A stretch of DNA of 15,649 bases from DAIUCA01 sp964613675 (GCA_964613675.1 CAZTIH010000056.1:1-15649); one strand, 5' to 3'; positions 6,259 to 14,488 are shown, counted from the stretch's first letter. Notes: a model not told the origin generated them from the sequence alone. Made by a program: numbers and translations.

Positions 6259-8418
6259 GCAGAGTTCTCACTGGAAAGCAAATGGGGGGAAGTGCTGCGA
6301 CAGGGCAGCCGAATTAAGATTTGAGCGCCGCCTAACGAGGCAGTCCCCAACTCGATAACACCGCCATGTTCTTCGACGATTTTGCGCACGATCGCGAGTC
6401 CTAACCCCGTTCCTTTGGGTTTAGTAGTGACATAAGGCTCGAAGGGATTGCCTAACTGCGGCGAAAAGCCCGCGCCGTCATCCTCAATTCGCCACTCAAC
6501 CCCTGCCCCATACCCTGCGCTGCGCAACAACACCCGCTGACCGCGCCCATCCTGCACGGCTTCTACTGCATTTTTGACCAAGTTATTGAGTAGTTGACGC
6601 ATTTTCGTCGGATCCGCCTCAAAAGCGGGGGCCTGAAGGTCGAGTTGCAAATCAATGTCATGCTGGTGACAGGTTTCGCGAAATAACTCAGCTACTTCGC
6701 GGATTAAGTTATCGCCGTTTAACGCCGTAAAATGTAAGCGACTGGGCCGTGCATAGTGATTGAAATCATCGACCATTTCCTTAAGCGCTTGCACCTGTTG
6801 AATAATGACATGGGTGGTACGCTCCAACAAATCCCGTTGATCGACGGCGAGCTGTNNNNNNNNNNGGCAACAACTTACGCCGTAAGCGTTCTGCTGATAG
6901 CTGAATCGGTGTCAACGGATTTTTAATCTCATGTGCCAATCGCCGTGCGACTTCCGCCCACGCCGCATCTCGCTGTGCCTGAATCAACGCCGTCACTTCA
7001 TCAAATACAATGACTGTCCCACTTCGTTGGGTTAACCCCTCTGGCAACGCACGGCTGCGTAACATGAAAATGCGCCGTCCACTCGCCCCAAATAACACGA
7101 CTTCCCGTTCGCCTTCGGGGTGGTGGGAGAGATCGTCGACCGCTTGAAAAAATGGAGCAAGCGATTGAAATTGCTCGATTAATTGCCCACTCGATAGTCC
7201 CAGTAAATCGGCAAGCTCAACTAACAAAAGTTGGCCTGCCACCGGATTCATACTACTGACCAGCCCCTGGGCATCGAGAATGAGCACTCCTGACGAAAGC
7301 TGTGTGAGCACGGTTTCGAGATAGGCCCGTTGGCGTTCAAGCTGACGTTGGCTGCGGGCCGAGGCTTCGCGGGCAAGGGCAAGCGACTGCACCATCTCGT
7401 TAAACGACATCACCAGAAAACTCAGCTCATCCCGTCGTTGCGGCAAAGTCACCAAACGGTCGTAGCGCCCCGCCGCCACCGAGCGCGTTCCCTCGGCGAG
7501 TTCGCGAATGGGCCGCACAAGTCGTTGCGCGGCATACAACGCGGCATAACAGGCCGTCAGCACACTCGTCAGCACTACTAACGAAAGCGTCAATGAAAAA
7601 CTGGTTTTCAGCGGTTGGCGCAAAAAGGCCCGTTGTCGATAGGCGTTGTGGGCGGCTTGCACCCGTTGCGCTAAGGGAACGAGTTGCGAGGGCACCGAAA
7701 ACAGTCCCTGTAACAACAGGTTAGGGTGCGGTAGGACATTAAGCGTCCGAATCACAAACCCCTCCGTTGACGGCTCAAGCCCAACATAGCTCTGTCCCCG
7801 CAATACCTGCGCAATTGCGGCGGCGGGGGGGTAGTCCACGAAGGGATTACTCGAATGCCCCTGCGTCGTCGTCAACACCAATGTGCCATCGGGTCGAAAT
7901 AACGCTAATTCATCCGCTCCACTTTCCCGTAAAGCGGTTTCGAGATCGAAGGGAGGCCTTAGCGTCTCACTCATTTTGTGGCTTTGGCGCAACGCATCTC
8001 GCATGGGTAAATCGAGCGCTACCCGACTTAACTGCAACGCATTTTCAAGCCCCTCCTCGATGTCCACTGCAAACCAACTGTCAATGCCACGTTGCAAAAA
8101 GGTGAGCGCAAATTGGTACACCACCGCGACGGGGACTAACGAAATCATGAGAAAAATGAATACGAGTCGCAGAGTCAACCGCGTTCCGGGGACGCGACGG
8201 CGTAACCGCGTCAACAGGTGATACAGGCTATGGCCGATGAGGGCCGCGAAAACGAATAGCCCCCCCGAACTCAGTCCCAAGAGCCAACCCTGCCATTCAC
8301 CAAACAGTTCGGAGTTTTCCGTAGCACGGCTGAGCAAAAATAAAATAAGCAACTGCAACGCAAAAAGTAGCAACACAACATAGAGTTGCCAGCGAGACGT
8401 TTTTCCTACAGTTGCCAT
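6255..8418 (-). CDS. NtrY-like membrane sensor histidine kinase (interrupted by an assembly gap)
   Basis: This is the sensor partner of the downstream NtrX-like regulator. From the ATG at 8418 the order is: membrane segments at about 10-30, 46-67 and 83-105; a periplasmic region to about 272; a fourth membrane segment at about 273-298; a HAMP domain (about 299-350); a PAS domain (about 364-477); the phospho-acceptor RRLAHEIKNPLTP with His496; then, past the gap, the helix ERTTHVIIQQV and an HATPase domain with N-box NNLVKNAVEA, DDGAGF and GTGLGL. Ten Ns at 6856-6865 break the frame. If they are deleted the two halves join in frame to 717 aa, a normal NtrY length. A GTG at 8427 is an alternative start three codons earlier, but the ATG is preferred. 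The gene overlaps the DUF4390 gene by 13 bp and the regulator by 4 bp. The stimulus is unknown. Confidence 0.88.
6856..6865. other. Assembly gap of 10 Ns inside the sensor kinase gene
   Basis: A run of exactly ten Ns interrupts the kinase at the dimerisation helix just after the phospho-acceptor histidine. On the minus strand the sequence before it ends with TTG TTG CC and resumes with A CAG CTC. The two reading frames agree only if the true insert is 0, 3, 6... bases. The stated length of 10 is therefore a placeholder. With zero missing bases the junction reads CCA CAG (Pro-Gln). Confidence 0.95.
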
Positions 8419-8963
8419 TGATACCACTCACTAATCAATCGCCAATCACTCCAAAAAAACGCATTCGTTCGCAGTGGACCGGGTAACGCATCGAGATCGA
8501 GACGAGTTCGCAAGCGCCCATAATATTGTTCCCCGGGGGAGAGAGGTGGGAGGGAAAGCGAAAGGTTGCGCAAATCGCCTAACGCCCTCAGTGCCTCGCT
8601 TAACTCACTGAAACTCTTCAGATTACGGCCATCGCGGTCACTCACGACGAAGCGCGTGGTCAAGCTGTGGTATTCCAATCGCTGGCGCTGTTGCAATTGC
8701 AAAATTTGTTCGTCCCACAACCAACTGCGCTGCCGACGCACTTCAATTTCAATCACCACCGTCAGCGGGACACCACTATTAAGCGCCGTTTCCGCGACCG
8801 TGCTGAGTCGATAATCTAAACGCGCATTCAGCCAATACACCCCATTTTGCAGGCGCGTCGAAGCCGTAATCACCGTAAAGCTGGCACTGTGGGCAAGGCT
8901 CATCCACAGCAGCAACCCTAACCCGACCCTAATGCTTGGCCAGCAGCGCGTAAAAAAAGCCAT
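8406..8963 (-). CDS. DUF4390 domain protein, predicted exported
   Basis: This 185-aa protein of unknown function matches the DUF4390 family as I recall it; family members are often encoded next to NtrY-like kinases. The N-terminus (basic Arg6 and Arg12, hydrophobic VGLGLLLWMSLA at 13-24, then HSAS) looks like a cleavable Sec signal peptide, with cleavage expected around residues 24-28. The mature part is predicted to lie in the periplasm. Recognisable stretches are YWLNARLDYRLS (43-54), EVRRQRSWLWDE (73-84), RFVVSDRDG (104-112) and the C-terminal NAFFWSDWRLISEWYQ (167-182), rich in Trp as in the family. The start at 8963 lies 35 bp inside rsmB and has a GAGAG Shine-Dalgarno 8 bp upstream; starting at the internal Met21 would lose the signal peptide. 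Its place ahead of the kinase suggests a periplasmic partner of the sensor, which is inference only. Confidence 0.85.
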   Translation of the reverse strand: MAFFTRCWPSIRVGLGLLLWMSLAHSASFTVITASTRLQNGVYWLNARLDYRLSTVAETALNSGVPLTVVIEIEVRRQRSWLWDEQILQLQQRQRLEYHSLTTRFVVSDRDGRNLKSFSELSEALRALGDLRNLSLSLPPLSPGEQYYGRLRTRLDLDALPGPLRTNAFFWSDWRLISEWYQWQL

Positions 8964-10197
8964 CTAAATGGCTCTCGCCAGGGAAAATTTGCCACCCCAC
9001 CGCCGTTGCCCGCCCCGTGGGTAATGAAATGGGTTGCGGATGTGCTGTGGAACATTGATGTAAAAATGTGTTCACGACGTCGGTATTTTCCGCCGTCAAA
9101 ACCGAGCACGTTGCATACAGCAACCGCCCTCCTGAACGGAGCAATGGCCACAGCGTCGTCAGTAACTTCAACTGCTGTGCGGCTAATACGGGAATATCTG
9201 GTGCGTGACGCAGGTATTTGATGTCGGGATGACGCCGAATGACGCCACTTCCCGAACAGGGGGCATCCAGCAAAATCGCATCGAACGGAGAACCCTCCCA
9301 CCAAGTCGCTGGCTCCGTGGCGTCTGCACATTTAACGGACGCCGTCAATCGCAGTCGCTGCAAATTCTGTTTGAGGCGTTTTAGGCGGTCTCGGTCATAG
9401 TCGAGAGCGGTAACTTGACAATCCACCCGTTCGAGAAGATGAGCCGTCTTCCCCCCAGGCGCGGCACAGGCATCGAGAATCCGTTCCCCCGCTTGAGGCT
9501 GTAACAGCTCAGCGGCAAATTGGGCGGCCCCGTCCTGTACCGAACAGATGCCATTAGAAAATTCAGGCAGTTGTAACGGATCACAGGGCGTCTCCAGCCG
9601 CAACGCATCCCCCAACCCCTCGGGAATTGCTGCCACCGACAGATTTGCCGCTTGTAGCTGTTGCCGATAGATGTCTCGTTGGGTTTGCCGACGATTCACC
9701 CGCAACCAGAGGGGCGCATGTTCGTTATTAGCCCGCGCAATTGCCGCCCAATCCATTGGCCAATCCGTCTGTAGCTGCGTTAACCACCAAGCAGGGTGAC
9801 TCAATTCGTTAGCGGTAAATTCGTGTTGGCGGCGCAAGTAATTTCGCAAGACCGCGTTAATCAACCCGGCGGCCCTTGCATGATTGAGTTGGCGACTGGC
9901 ATTAACGGTTTCGGCGACGGCGGCGTAATCGGGTAACCGCAAATAAGCGAGTTGATACAGCCCCACATGCAAAAGTGCCCGTAATAAATCAGGCAAGGGT
10001 TGATCGGGACGACTGAGTAATTTCCCCAACCATTGATCTAGTTCTTCACGCCAACGTAGGACGCCATAACACAATTCTTGGGTTAAAGCCCGTTCGCGCC
10101 CCTCGATGTTTTCCAATAAAACGGGCATAACTTGATTGAGCGAACGCCCTTTCGCAACTTGTTCCAAAATCCTCGCCGCCCCTGCCCGTGCATTCAT
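8929..10197 (-). CDS. rsmB: RsmB, 16S rRNA (cytosine-967-C5)-methyltransferase
   Basis: This 422-aa protein methylates C967 of 16S rRNA using S-adenosylmethionine; E. coli RsmB (Sun/Fmu) is 429 aa. An N-terminal NusB-like RNA-binding domain (about 1-130, with ALTQELCYGVLRW at 37-49 and AGLINAVLRNYLR at 110-122) is followed by a Rossmann methyltransferase domain. Seen: SAM motif I DACAAPGGKT (242-251), motif IV DAPCSGSG (311-318) with Cys314, needed for product release, and motif VI YATCSV (361-366) with Cys364, the nucleophile. The C-terminus SHLDGFFYALLAK is typical. Its ATG overlaps the fmt stop as ATGA, and the fmt-rsmB pair is conserved in Gammaproteobacteria. The 3' end overlaps the DUF4390 start by 35 bp. 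Confidence 0.97.
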   Translation of the reverse strand: MNARAGAARILEQVAKGRSLNQVMPVLLENIEGRERALTQELCYGVLRWREELDQWLGKLLSRPDQPLPDLLRALLHVGLYQLAYLRLPDYAAVAETVNASRQLNHARAAGLINAVLRNYLRRQHEFTANELSHPAWWLTQLQTDWPMDWAAIARANNEHAPLWLRVNRRQTQRDIYRQQLQAANLSVAAIPEGLGDALRLETPCDPLQLPEFSNGICSVQDGAAQFAAELLQPQAGERILDACAAPGGKTAHLLERVDCQVTALDYDRDRLKRLKQNLQRLRLTASVKCADATEPATWWEGSPFDAILLDAPCSGSGVIRRHPDIKYLRHAPDIPVLAAQQLKLLTTLWPLLRSGGRLLYATCSVLTAENTDVVNTFLHQCSTAHPQPISLPTGRATAVGWQIFPGESHLDGFFYALLAKH

Positions 10198-11123
10198 TCC
10201 AACAGCTCACCTTGTAAGGAATAAGCATTCACGATGTCGCGCATGGGCAACGGTTTTTTGCCTGGCCACTGCATCGTTAAGAGTCGCAACACGCCCTCCC
10301 CACACGCCACTTCTAACCCCGCCGCGTGGTGACGGAGCACTTGACCGGGCGTTGCATGGTGCATTTCGGGTAACGCCTCCGCTGCCCATACCCGCACCAC
10401 GGCCTTCTGAACGCGACACGTGGCCATGGGGTAAGGATTAAATGCCCTGACTTGCCGAGCGAGTTCGGGGGCGGTCTTTGTCCAAGACAGTGCCGCTTCC
10501 GATTTTTGTAACTTTTTCGCATAAGTCACGCCCTGTTCGGCTTGCGGGATAGCCTCCCCCGTTCCCCGTAACCAAGCCTCCAGTTGTTCAACCAAGAGTT
10601 TGGCCCCCAGCGCGGCCAATTGATCGTGCAGGGTGGCGGCAGTCATGGTGTCGTCGATGGGACAAGTCGCCTTTGCCCAAACCGGCCCCGTGTCCAGACC
10701 GGCTGCCATCTCCATAAGACACACCCCCGTTTCCCGATCCCCCGCCAAAATCGCCCGCTGGATGGGGGCTGCCCCTCGCCATCGGGGCAACAACGACGCA
10801 TGAACATTCAAACATCCCCGTTTAGGCAACGCCAATACAGTCGGGGGCAACAGCATTCCGTACGCAACCACGATGAGGCCGTCTAAATCCCAGTCCCTTA
10901 GCCACTGTTGCGGCTCCGCTGCTTTTAAGGTCACTGGCTGGTAAACGGGCAACCCCGCAGCCTGGGCACAGACCTTGACCGCACTCGGAGTCAATTTTTT
11001 ACCGCGACCCGCTGGACGATCGGGCTGCGTCAAGACAGCGACCGGTCGATAATCTGCCGCCAATAGGGCGTTAAGACAGGTCGTCGCAAACTCGGGGGTT
11101 CCCGCAAATGCAATCCGCGCCAT
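10194..11123 (-). CDS. fmt: Fmt, methionyl-tRNA formyltransferase
   Basis: This 309-aa protein transfers a formyl group from 10-formyl-tetrahydrofolate to initiator methionyl-tRNA; the E. coli enzyme is 315 aa. Seen: the N-terminal FAGTPEFA (6-13), PDRPAGRGKKL (34-44) in the tRNA-contacting loop, the folate-binding and catalytic block LNVHASLLPRWRGAAPIQRA (105-124) with Asn106 and His108, and Asp144 in GLDTGPV completing the catalytic triad. The C-terminal OB-like domain (from about 205) ends with ALSWTK...RAFNPYP and later the GEGVLRLL strand. The start ATG has a GGGAG Shine-Dalgarno 7 bp upstream. It lies 30 bp downstream of def and overlaps rsmB by 4 bp, the classic def-fmt-rsmB order. Confidence 0.97.
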   Translation of the reverse strand: MARIAFAGTPEFATTCLNALLAADYRPVAVLTQPDRPAGRGKKLTPSAVKVCAQAAGLPVYQPVTLKAAEPQQWLRDWDLDGLIVVAYGMLLPPTVLALPKRGCLNVHASLLPRWRGAAPIQRAILAGDRETGVCLMEMAAGLDTGPVWAKATCPIDDTMTAATLHDQLAALGAKLLVEQLEAWLRGTGEAIPQAEQGVTYAKKLQKSEAALSWTKTAPELARQVRAFNPYPMATCRVQKAVVRVWAAEALPEMHHATPGQVLRHHAAGLEVACGEGVLRLLTMQWPGKKPLPMRDIVNAYSLQGELLE

Positions 11124-11153
11124 TACGGTCTCCCGCTGCCGTGCGTCATCGCG

Positions 11154-11660
11154 TTAATCCGTCCCCAACTTGGCGCGTTTACGCAACTTTTTCTCGATAC
11201 GTTCGCGTTTAAGGGGCGACAAATAATCAATAAATAACTTGCCGTTGAGGTGATCGAGTTCGTGTTGCACACAAGCGCCATACAAATCCTCCGCTTCCAC
11301 CGTGAACGGCTGACCGTGACGATCCAGCGCCGACATTCGTACCCGAGCAGGGCGCGTCACTTCCTCGCGAATATCGGGAATCGACAAACACCCCTCTTCT
11401 CGCGAAGCCTTGCCCTCCGCGTGTTCGATAACGGGATTGATGAACACCATTTTGCCCGTGTTTTGCTCGGGAATATCGAGCACAAATAGTTGCTTGTGCA
11501 CATTGACTTGGGTCGCCGCCAGCCCAATGCCCTGATTGGCATACATGAGGTCAAACATGGCGTCGATCAGGCTCGATAGATGCGCGTCAAACCCCTTGAC
11601 GGGTTCCGCTTGACGGCGCAGCCGAGGATCGGGAAATAAGAGGATGCTGAGTTGTATCAT
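11154..11660 (-). CDS. def: Peptide deformylase
   Basis: This 168-aa metalloenzyme removes the formyl group from the N-terminal methionine of new proteins; E. coli Def is 169 aa. All three family motifs are present: GIGLAATQ (44-51), EEGCLSIP (88-95) with metal ligand Cys91, and QHELDHLNG (132-140) with ligands His133 and His137 and catalytic Glu134. The C-terminus is strongly basic ([14 protein letters not shown]), as is common in type 1B deformylases, where this helix helps ribosome binding. It is the first gene of the long minus-strand operon and diverges from the lysM gene. A modest GGGA lies ahead of the ATG, and a candidate promoter is seen at 11728-11756. Confidence 0.98.
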   Translation of the reverse strand: MIQLSILLFPDPRLRRQAEPVKGFDAHLSSLIDAMFDLMYANQGIGLAATQVNVHKQLFVLDIPEQNTGKMVFINPVIEHAEGKASREEGCLSIPDIREEVTRPARVRMSALDRHGQPFTVEAEDLYGACVQHELDHLNGKLFIDYLSPLKRERIEKKLRKRAKLGTD

Positions 11661-11789
11661 GGGAAGGTCCCAACTATCTTTTAATTAAGGTATCAGTTTG
11701 GACGCAAAGCGTATCAATGTATCAATTATCATACAAATGCGCCTAAATCGCGTGAATACCATCGGTTCAATCACTTACGGAAACGCGCC
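11661..11789. promoter_or_regulatory. Divergent def/lysM regulatory spacer with repeated GTATCA words
   Basis: This 129-bp AT-rich spacer must carry promoters for both the def operon and the lysM-dprA-smg-topA run. The word GTATCA occurs at 11690-11695, 11711-11716 and 11719-11724; the last two are part of a perfect 8-bp tandem repeat GTATCAAT (11711-11726). The first copy lies 21 bp before the second. The def start overlaps a further copy (11654-11659). For lysM the best pair I see is TTGGAC (11698-11703) and TATCAA (11720-11725) with 16 bp between, a weak match. The repeats may be binding sites or chance in AT-rich DNA. Confidence 0.45.
11728..11756 (-). promoter_or_regulatory. Candidate sigma-70 promoter for the def operon
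   Basis: On the minus strand TTCACG (complement of 11751-11756) and TATGAT (complement of 11728-11733) are separated by 17 bp. They match the -35 and -10 consensus at 4 of 6 and 5 of 6 positions. Transcription would start near 11720, inside the GTATCAAT tandem repeat, leaving a leader of about 60 bp before the def ATG. This is a visual match, not a measured start. Confidence 0.35.
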
Positions 11790-12845
11790 ATGTATCCCAT
11801 CCTTTCAATTGTTGTAGGTTCACTACTTTTGGCGGGTTGCGCAGCCACTGCGACGGCACCGATAGCACTTGCACCGCGTACTGCCCCGCCACCGTTATTG
11901 CTTCCCACAGCGCCAACGCAATACACCGTACAACCCAATGACCACATTTGGGCGGTAGCGGATCAATTTACGGCACAACCTTGGCGGTGGAACGAGTTGT
12001 GGCCCGAACCGACGCCATTGTTTGCCGGGGACACGATTGAGATCGCGTCGGGGGAGGTCGCGCCCCGTTTGAGATTGGCGGCAGGGGGCCCAAGACCCAT
12101 CATCAAGGTATCCCCCCAAGTGCGCGTTCAACCGCTCGACCAACCCATTCCCGTCATTCCGCGAATTGCCCTGCGCTCGTTTTTGCAGAATGCGGTGGTG
12201 ACCAATGACGACGAATGGGAAGACATGCCCTATGTCGTGGGTGCGGACGATGGTCGGATGATTTTTGACGGTGGCACAACGGTTTATGCACGGGGCGAGT
12301 ATTTTCAATTTCGCAATGCCGAAAACTATCAAGTACTTCGTCCAGCGGAGACCTACCGCGATCCGCAAGATGGTGAATCTTTGGGACGTCAGTTGATTTA
12401 CCTAGCCGACGCCCGCTTGGTGCGTTTTGACGACGAAAGTGAGCTGGCCACCTTGACCTTGGGACGAACCCATCGACCGATTTTGCCTGGAGATCGCCTC
12501 TTGGTGCTCCCCGACGAAAACGAGCTGATCAATTTCAACCCGGAAGCGGCCCCGCCCAACATCACGGGTCAGGTGATTTCTCATCTCGATAACAAAACAC
12601 TTGCGGGGCGTTTTGACAGCGTGGTGCTAAACCTCGGAAATGACCAAGTGAAAGTGGGCCATGTCCTGCGCATTGATACGCCCAATTCCCAAGTGACCGA
12701 CCCCGTAACACAAGAGCAGGTGCAGTTACCCGATCGCCGTTCCGGGTTAGTGATGGTGTATCGCGTGTTTGAGAATGTGAGTTATGCGCTCGTAATGGAG
12801 GCACAGCGGCCCGTGCGCAAGGCGGATCGCGTGTCTAGCCTCTGA
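11790..12845 (+). CDS. LysM-domain lipoprotein
   Basis: This 351-aa envelope protein has a lipoprotein signal peptide ending in lipobox LLAGC, so Cys17 would be lipidated; Ala18 at position +2 favours the outer membrane. A Pro/Ala/Thr-rich linker (about 18-43) leads to a LysM peptidoglycan-binding domain (about 45-86: YTVQPNDHIWAVADQFT...LFAGDTIEI). The remaining 260 residues look like beta-rich repeats without enzyme motifs I can name; GDRLLVLPDE near 230-240 recalls the end of another LysM-like unit. Proteins of this type commonly sit between def and dprA in Gammaproteobacteria and are annotated only as LysM proteins. A role in cell-wall attachment is inferred. The ATG at 11790 is the first that gives a signal peptide; the GGA upstream is a weak ribosome binding site. 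Confidence 0.9.
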   Translation: MYPILSIVVGSLLLAGCAATATAPIALAPRTAPPPLLLPTAPTQYTVQPNDHIWAVADQFTAQPWRWNELWPEPTPLFAGDTIEIASGEVAPRLRLAAGGPRPIIKVSPQVRVQPLDQPIPVIPRIALRSFLQNAVVTNDDEWEDMPYVVGADDGRMIFDGGTTVYARGEYFQFRNAENYQVLRPAETYRDPQDGESLGRQLIYLADARLVRFDDESELATLTLGRTHRPILPGDRLLVLPDENELINFNPEAAPPNITGQVISHLDNKTLAGRFDSVVLNLGNDQVKVGHVLRIDTPNSQVTDPVTQEQVQLPDRRSGLVMVYRVFENVSYALVMEAQRPVRKADRVSSL

Positions 12846-12877
12846 AGGATTCCGCAACCCTTGGGGACTGGCTGGCG

Positions 12878-13987
12878 TTGTTGATGACGCCGGGGGTTGG
12901 GCCACGTCGTTTTCAATCCTTCGTCGATGCGTTTGGCAGCCCAACGGCCTTTTGGTCGGCATCGCGTACGGATTGGTTAGCGGCGGGGGTTCCGCAACCG
13001 CTCATCGAACATTTGCAGGCCCGACCTGAAGCCGCTGTTGAACGAACGTTGCGTTGGGCGGAGAGCGCACACAACCATGTGCTGTGCTGTGATGAAGCGG
13101 ACTATCCTTCGTTGCTACACGAATTAAATGACAAGCCACCGATTTTATTTGTATGTGGTCACTTAGCCTGTTTACGGGCACCGCAAATCGCCATCGTGGG
13201 CACGCGGAACGCCTCGGATTATGGGCGACGTCAGGGCACAATTTTTTCGACGGGGCTGGCACGAGCGGGGTTAGTGATTACGAGTGGTTTAGCCAAAGGG
13301 ATTGACACCGTTGCCCATCGCGGGGCATTGGCGGCGGGGGGACAGACGATAGCCGTGATGGGCACGGGGTTGGATCGGGTTTATCCCGCCGAAAATCGCG
13401 AATTAGCGCACCAAATCGCACAAAATGGTGCCTTAATCTCGGAGTTTCCCTTAGGCACCGAAGTACGAAGTACTCATTTTCCCCGTCGCAACCGATTGAT
13501 TAGCGGCATGAGCGTGGGGGTACTGGTGGTAGAAGCAGCATTGAAAAGCGGTTCGTTGATTTCGGCGCGACTGGCGATGGAACAAAATCGCGAGGTGTTC
13601 GCCATTCCGGGCCTGATTGACCAGGAGGGGTCACGCGGCTGTCACTCATTGATTCGTCAGGGCGCTAAACTCGTCGAAACCCTCGAAGATGTGCTTGAAG
13701 AATTAGGGCCGTTGGCCTATGTCGTACAACAGGCGGAGGCAAAACCTGTTGACAAACCGCCAAATCCGTCCGCGACTTATTCCCTTCCCGACGATCTCGC
13801 TGAAGACCACCAAAATTTATGCAAATGCTTAGAAAAAAACCCTTTATCTGCCGAGGAATTAGCGATTTCCCTCGGATTGACCATCCCGGAGGTATCCTCC
13901 ATGCTCCTGATTCTTGAGCTACGAGGCGTCGTCGTGGCACAGCCCGGCGGCCTTTATGCTCGCCATGACGCGGGGAACGACCTCTAA
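12878..13987 (+). CDS. dprA: DprA/Smf, single-strand DNA-binding RecA loader (start uncertain)
   Basis: DprA binds incoming single-stranded DNA during natural transformation and loads RecA; it also occurs in bacteria not known to be competent. From the TTG at 12878 the protein is 369 aa: a short helical N-terminal domain, the extended Rossmann fold (about 105-270) with VGTRNASDYG (107-116), SGLAKGID (136-143), GTGLDRVYP (162-170), FPRRNRLISG (201-210), EAALKSGSLISA (219-230) and RGCHSLIRQGA (253-263), then a winged-helix-like C-terminus (about 315-365). The start is unclear. The frame is open upstream to 12839 and reads KDSATLGDWLALL before Met-Thr-Pro-Gly, and family members usually have that DWLAL segment, yet no ATG, GTG or TTG lies there, only a CTG at 12842 overlapping the lysM stop. 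TTG 12878 has GGGGA 10 bp upstream and is kept as the conventional choice. Confidence 0.92.
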   Translation: MLMTPGVGPRRFQSFVDAFGSPTAFWSASRTDWLAAGVPQPLIEHLQARPEAAVERTLRWAESAHNHVLCCDEADYPSLLHELNDKPPILFVCGHLACLRAPQIAIVGTRNASDYGRRQGTIFSTGLARAGLVITSGLAKGIDTVAHRGALAAGGQTIAVMGTGLDRVYPAENRELAHQIAQNGALISEFPLGTEVRSTHFPRRNRLISGMSVGVLVVEAALKSGSLISARLAMEQNREVFAIPGLIDQEGSRGCHSLIRQGAKLVETLEDVLEELGPLAYVVQQAEAKPVDKPPNPSATYSLPDDLAEDHQNLCKCLEKNPLSAEELAISLGLTIPEVSSMLLILELRGVVVAQPGGLYARHDAGNDL

Positions 13988-14461
13988 ATGAAAGAAGACG
14001 TATTAGAAGTGCTGATGTATTTGTTTCAGCATTACATTAGCGAGGAAGCCGTCCATCTTGACCGCGATTCCCTTCAACGCGAACTCATCGAAGCGGGATT
14101 TTTACCCCGTGAAATTAGCCGTGCGTTCAAATGGTTAGAAGAACTGGCGGCGCATCAAGCGAATCCTCCTTTACCCGTCAACACAGGGGCGAGTTTTCGC
14201 ATCTACAGCGCCGATGAAACCGAGCGTCTGGAAGTCGATTGTCGAGGCTATTTGCTCTTTCTCGAACAGGCGGGGATTTTGTCCTCCGATACGCGGGAAC
14301 TCGTCGTGGATCGCGTGATGGCTTTAGACGCCGATGACATTGACTTAAATCAACTGAAATGGATTGTGCTGATGGTGCTTTTCAATCATCCCGGTCAAGA
14401 ACAAGCCTACGCTTGGATGGAAGACCTGATGTTTGACGAAATCCCCAGCACGGCCCACTAG
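13988..14461 (+). CDS. smg: Smg family protein (DUF494)
   Basis: This 157-aa protein is the same length as E. coli Smg and similar throughout: VLMYLFQHYISEEA (9-22), AFKWLEELAAHQ (37-48), RIYSADETERLEVDCRGYLLFLEQAG (from about 69), RELVVDRVMALD (103-114) and LKWIVLMVLFNHPGQEQAYAWMEDLMF (from about 122). Its molecular role is not established; it is a small, acidic, probably helical cytoplasmic protein. Its ATG directly follows the dprA stop with no spacer, with GGGGA 12 bp upstream inside dprA, so translation is likely coupled. The dprA-smg-topA order is a hallmark of Gammaproteobacteria. Confidence 0.96.
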   Translation: MKEDVLEVLMYLFQHYISEEAVHLDRDSLQRELIEAGFLPREISRAFKWLEELAAHQANPPLPVNTGASFRIYSADETERLEVDCRGYLLFLEQAGILSSDTRELVVDRVMALDADDIDLNQLKWIVLMVLFNHPGQEQAYAWMEDLMFDEIPSTAH

Positions 14462-14488
14462 AAAAGCCCCTGCTGCCGTAGTTTTCTC

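Noticed and set aside
8419..8427. GTG at 8427 as the start of the sensor kinase
   Set aside because: It adds only three residues, and the ATG at 8418 is the more usual start codon with a GAGTGG-like element just upstream; the choice does not affect the protein's domains.
12878..13987. Natural-competence island around dprA
   Set aside because: dprA is surrounded by its usual housekeeping neighbours smg and topA; no other competence genes or uptake-sequence repeats are visible, so no special system is supported.
14461..14486. GAAAA...TTTTC inverted pair in the smg-topA spacer, possible terminator
   Set aside because: The stem is only 5 bp and A/T-rich with a 16-base loop, so a terminator or attenuator is not supported; smg and topA are expected to be co-transcribed.
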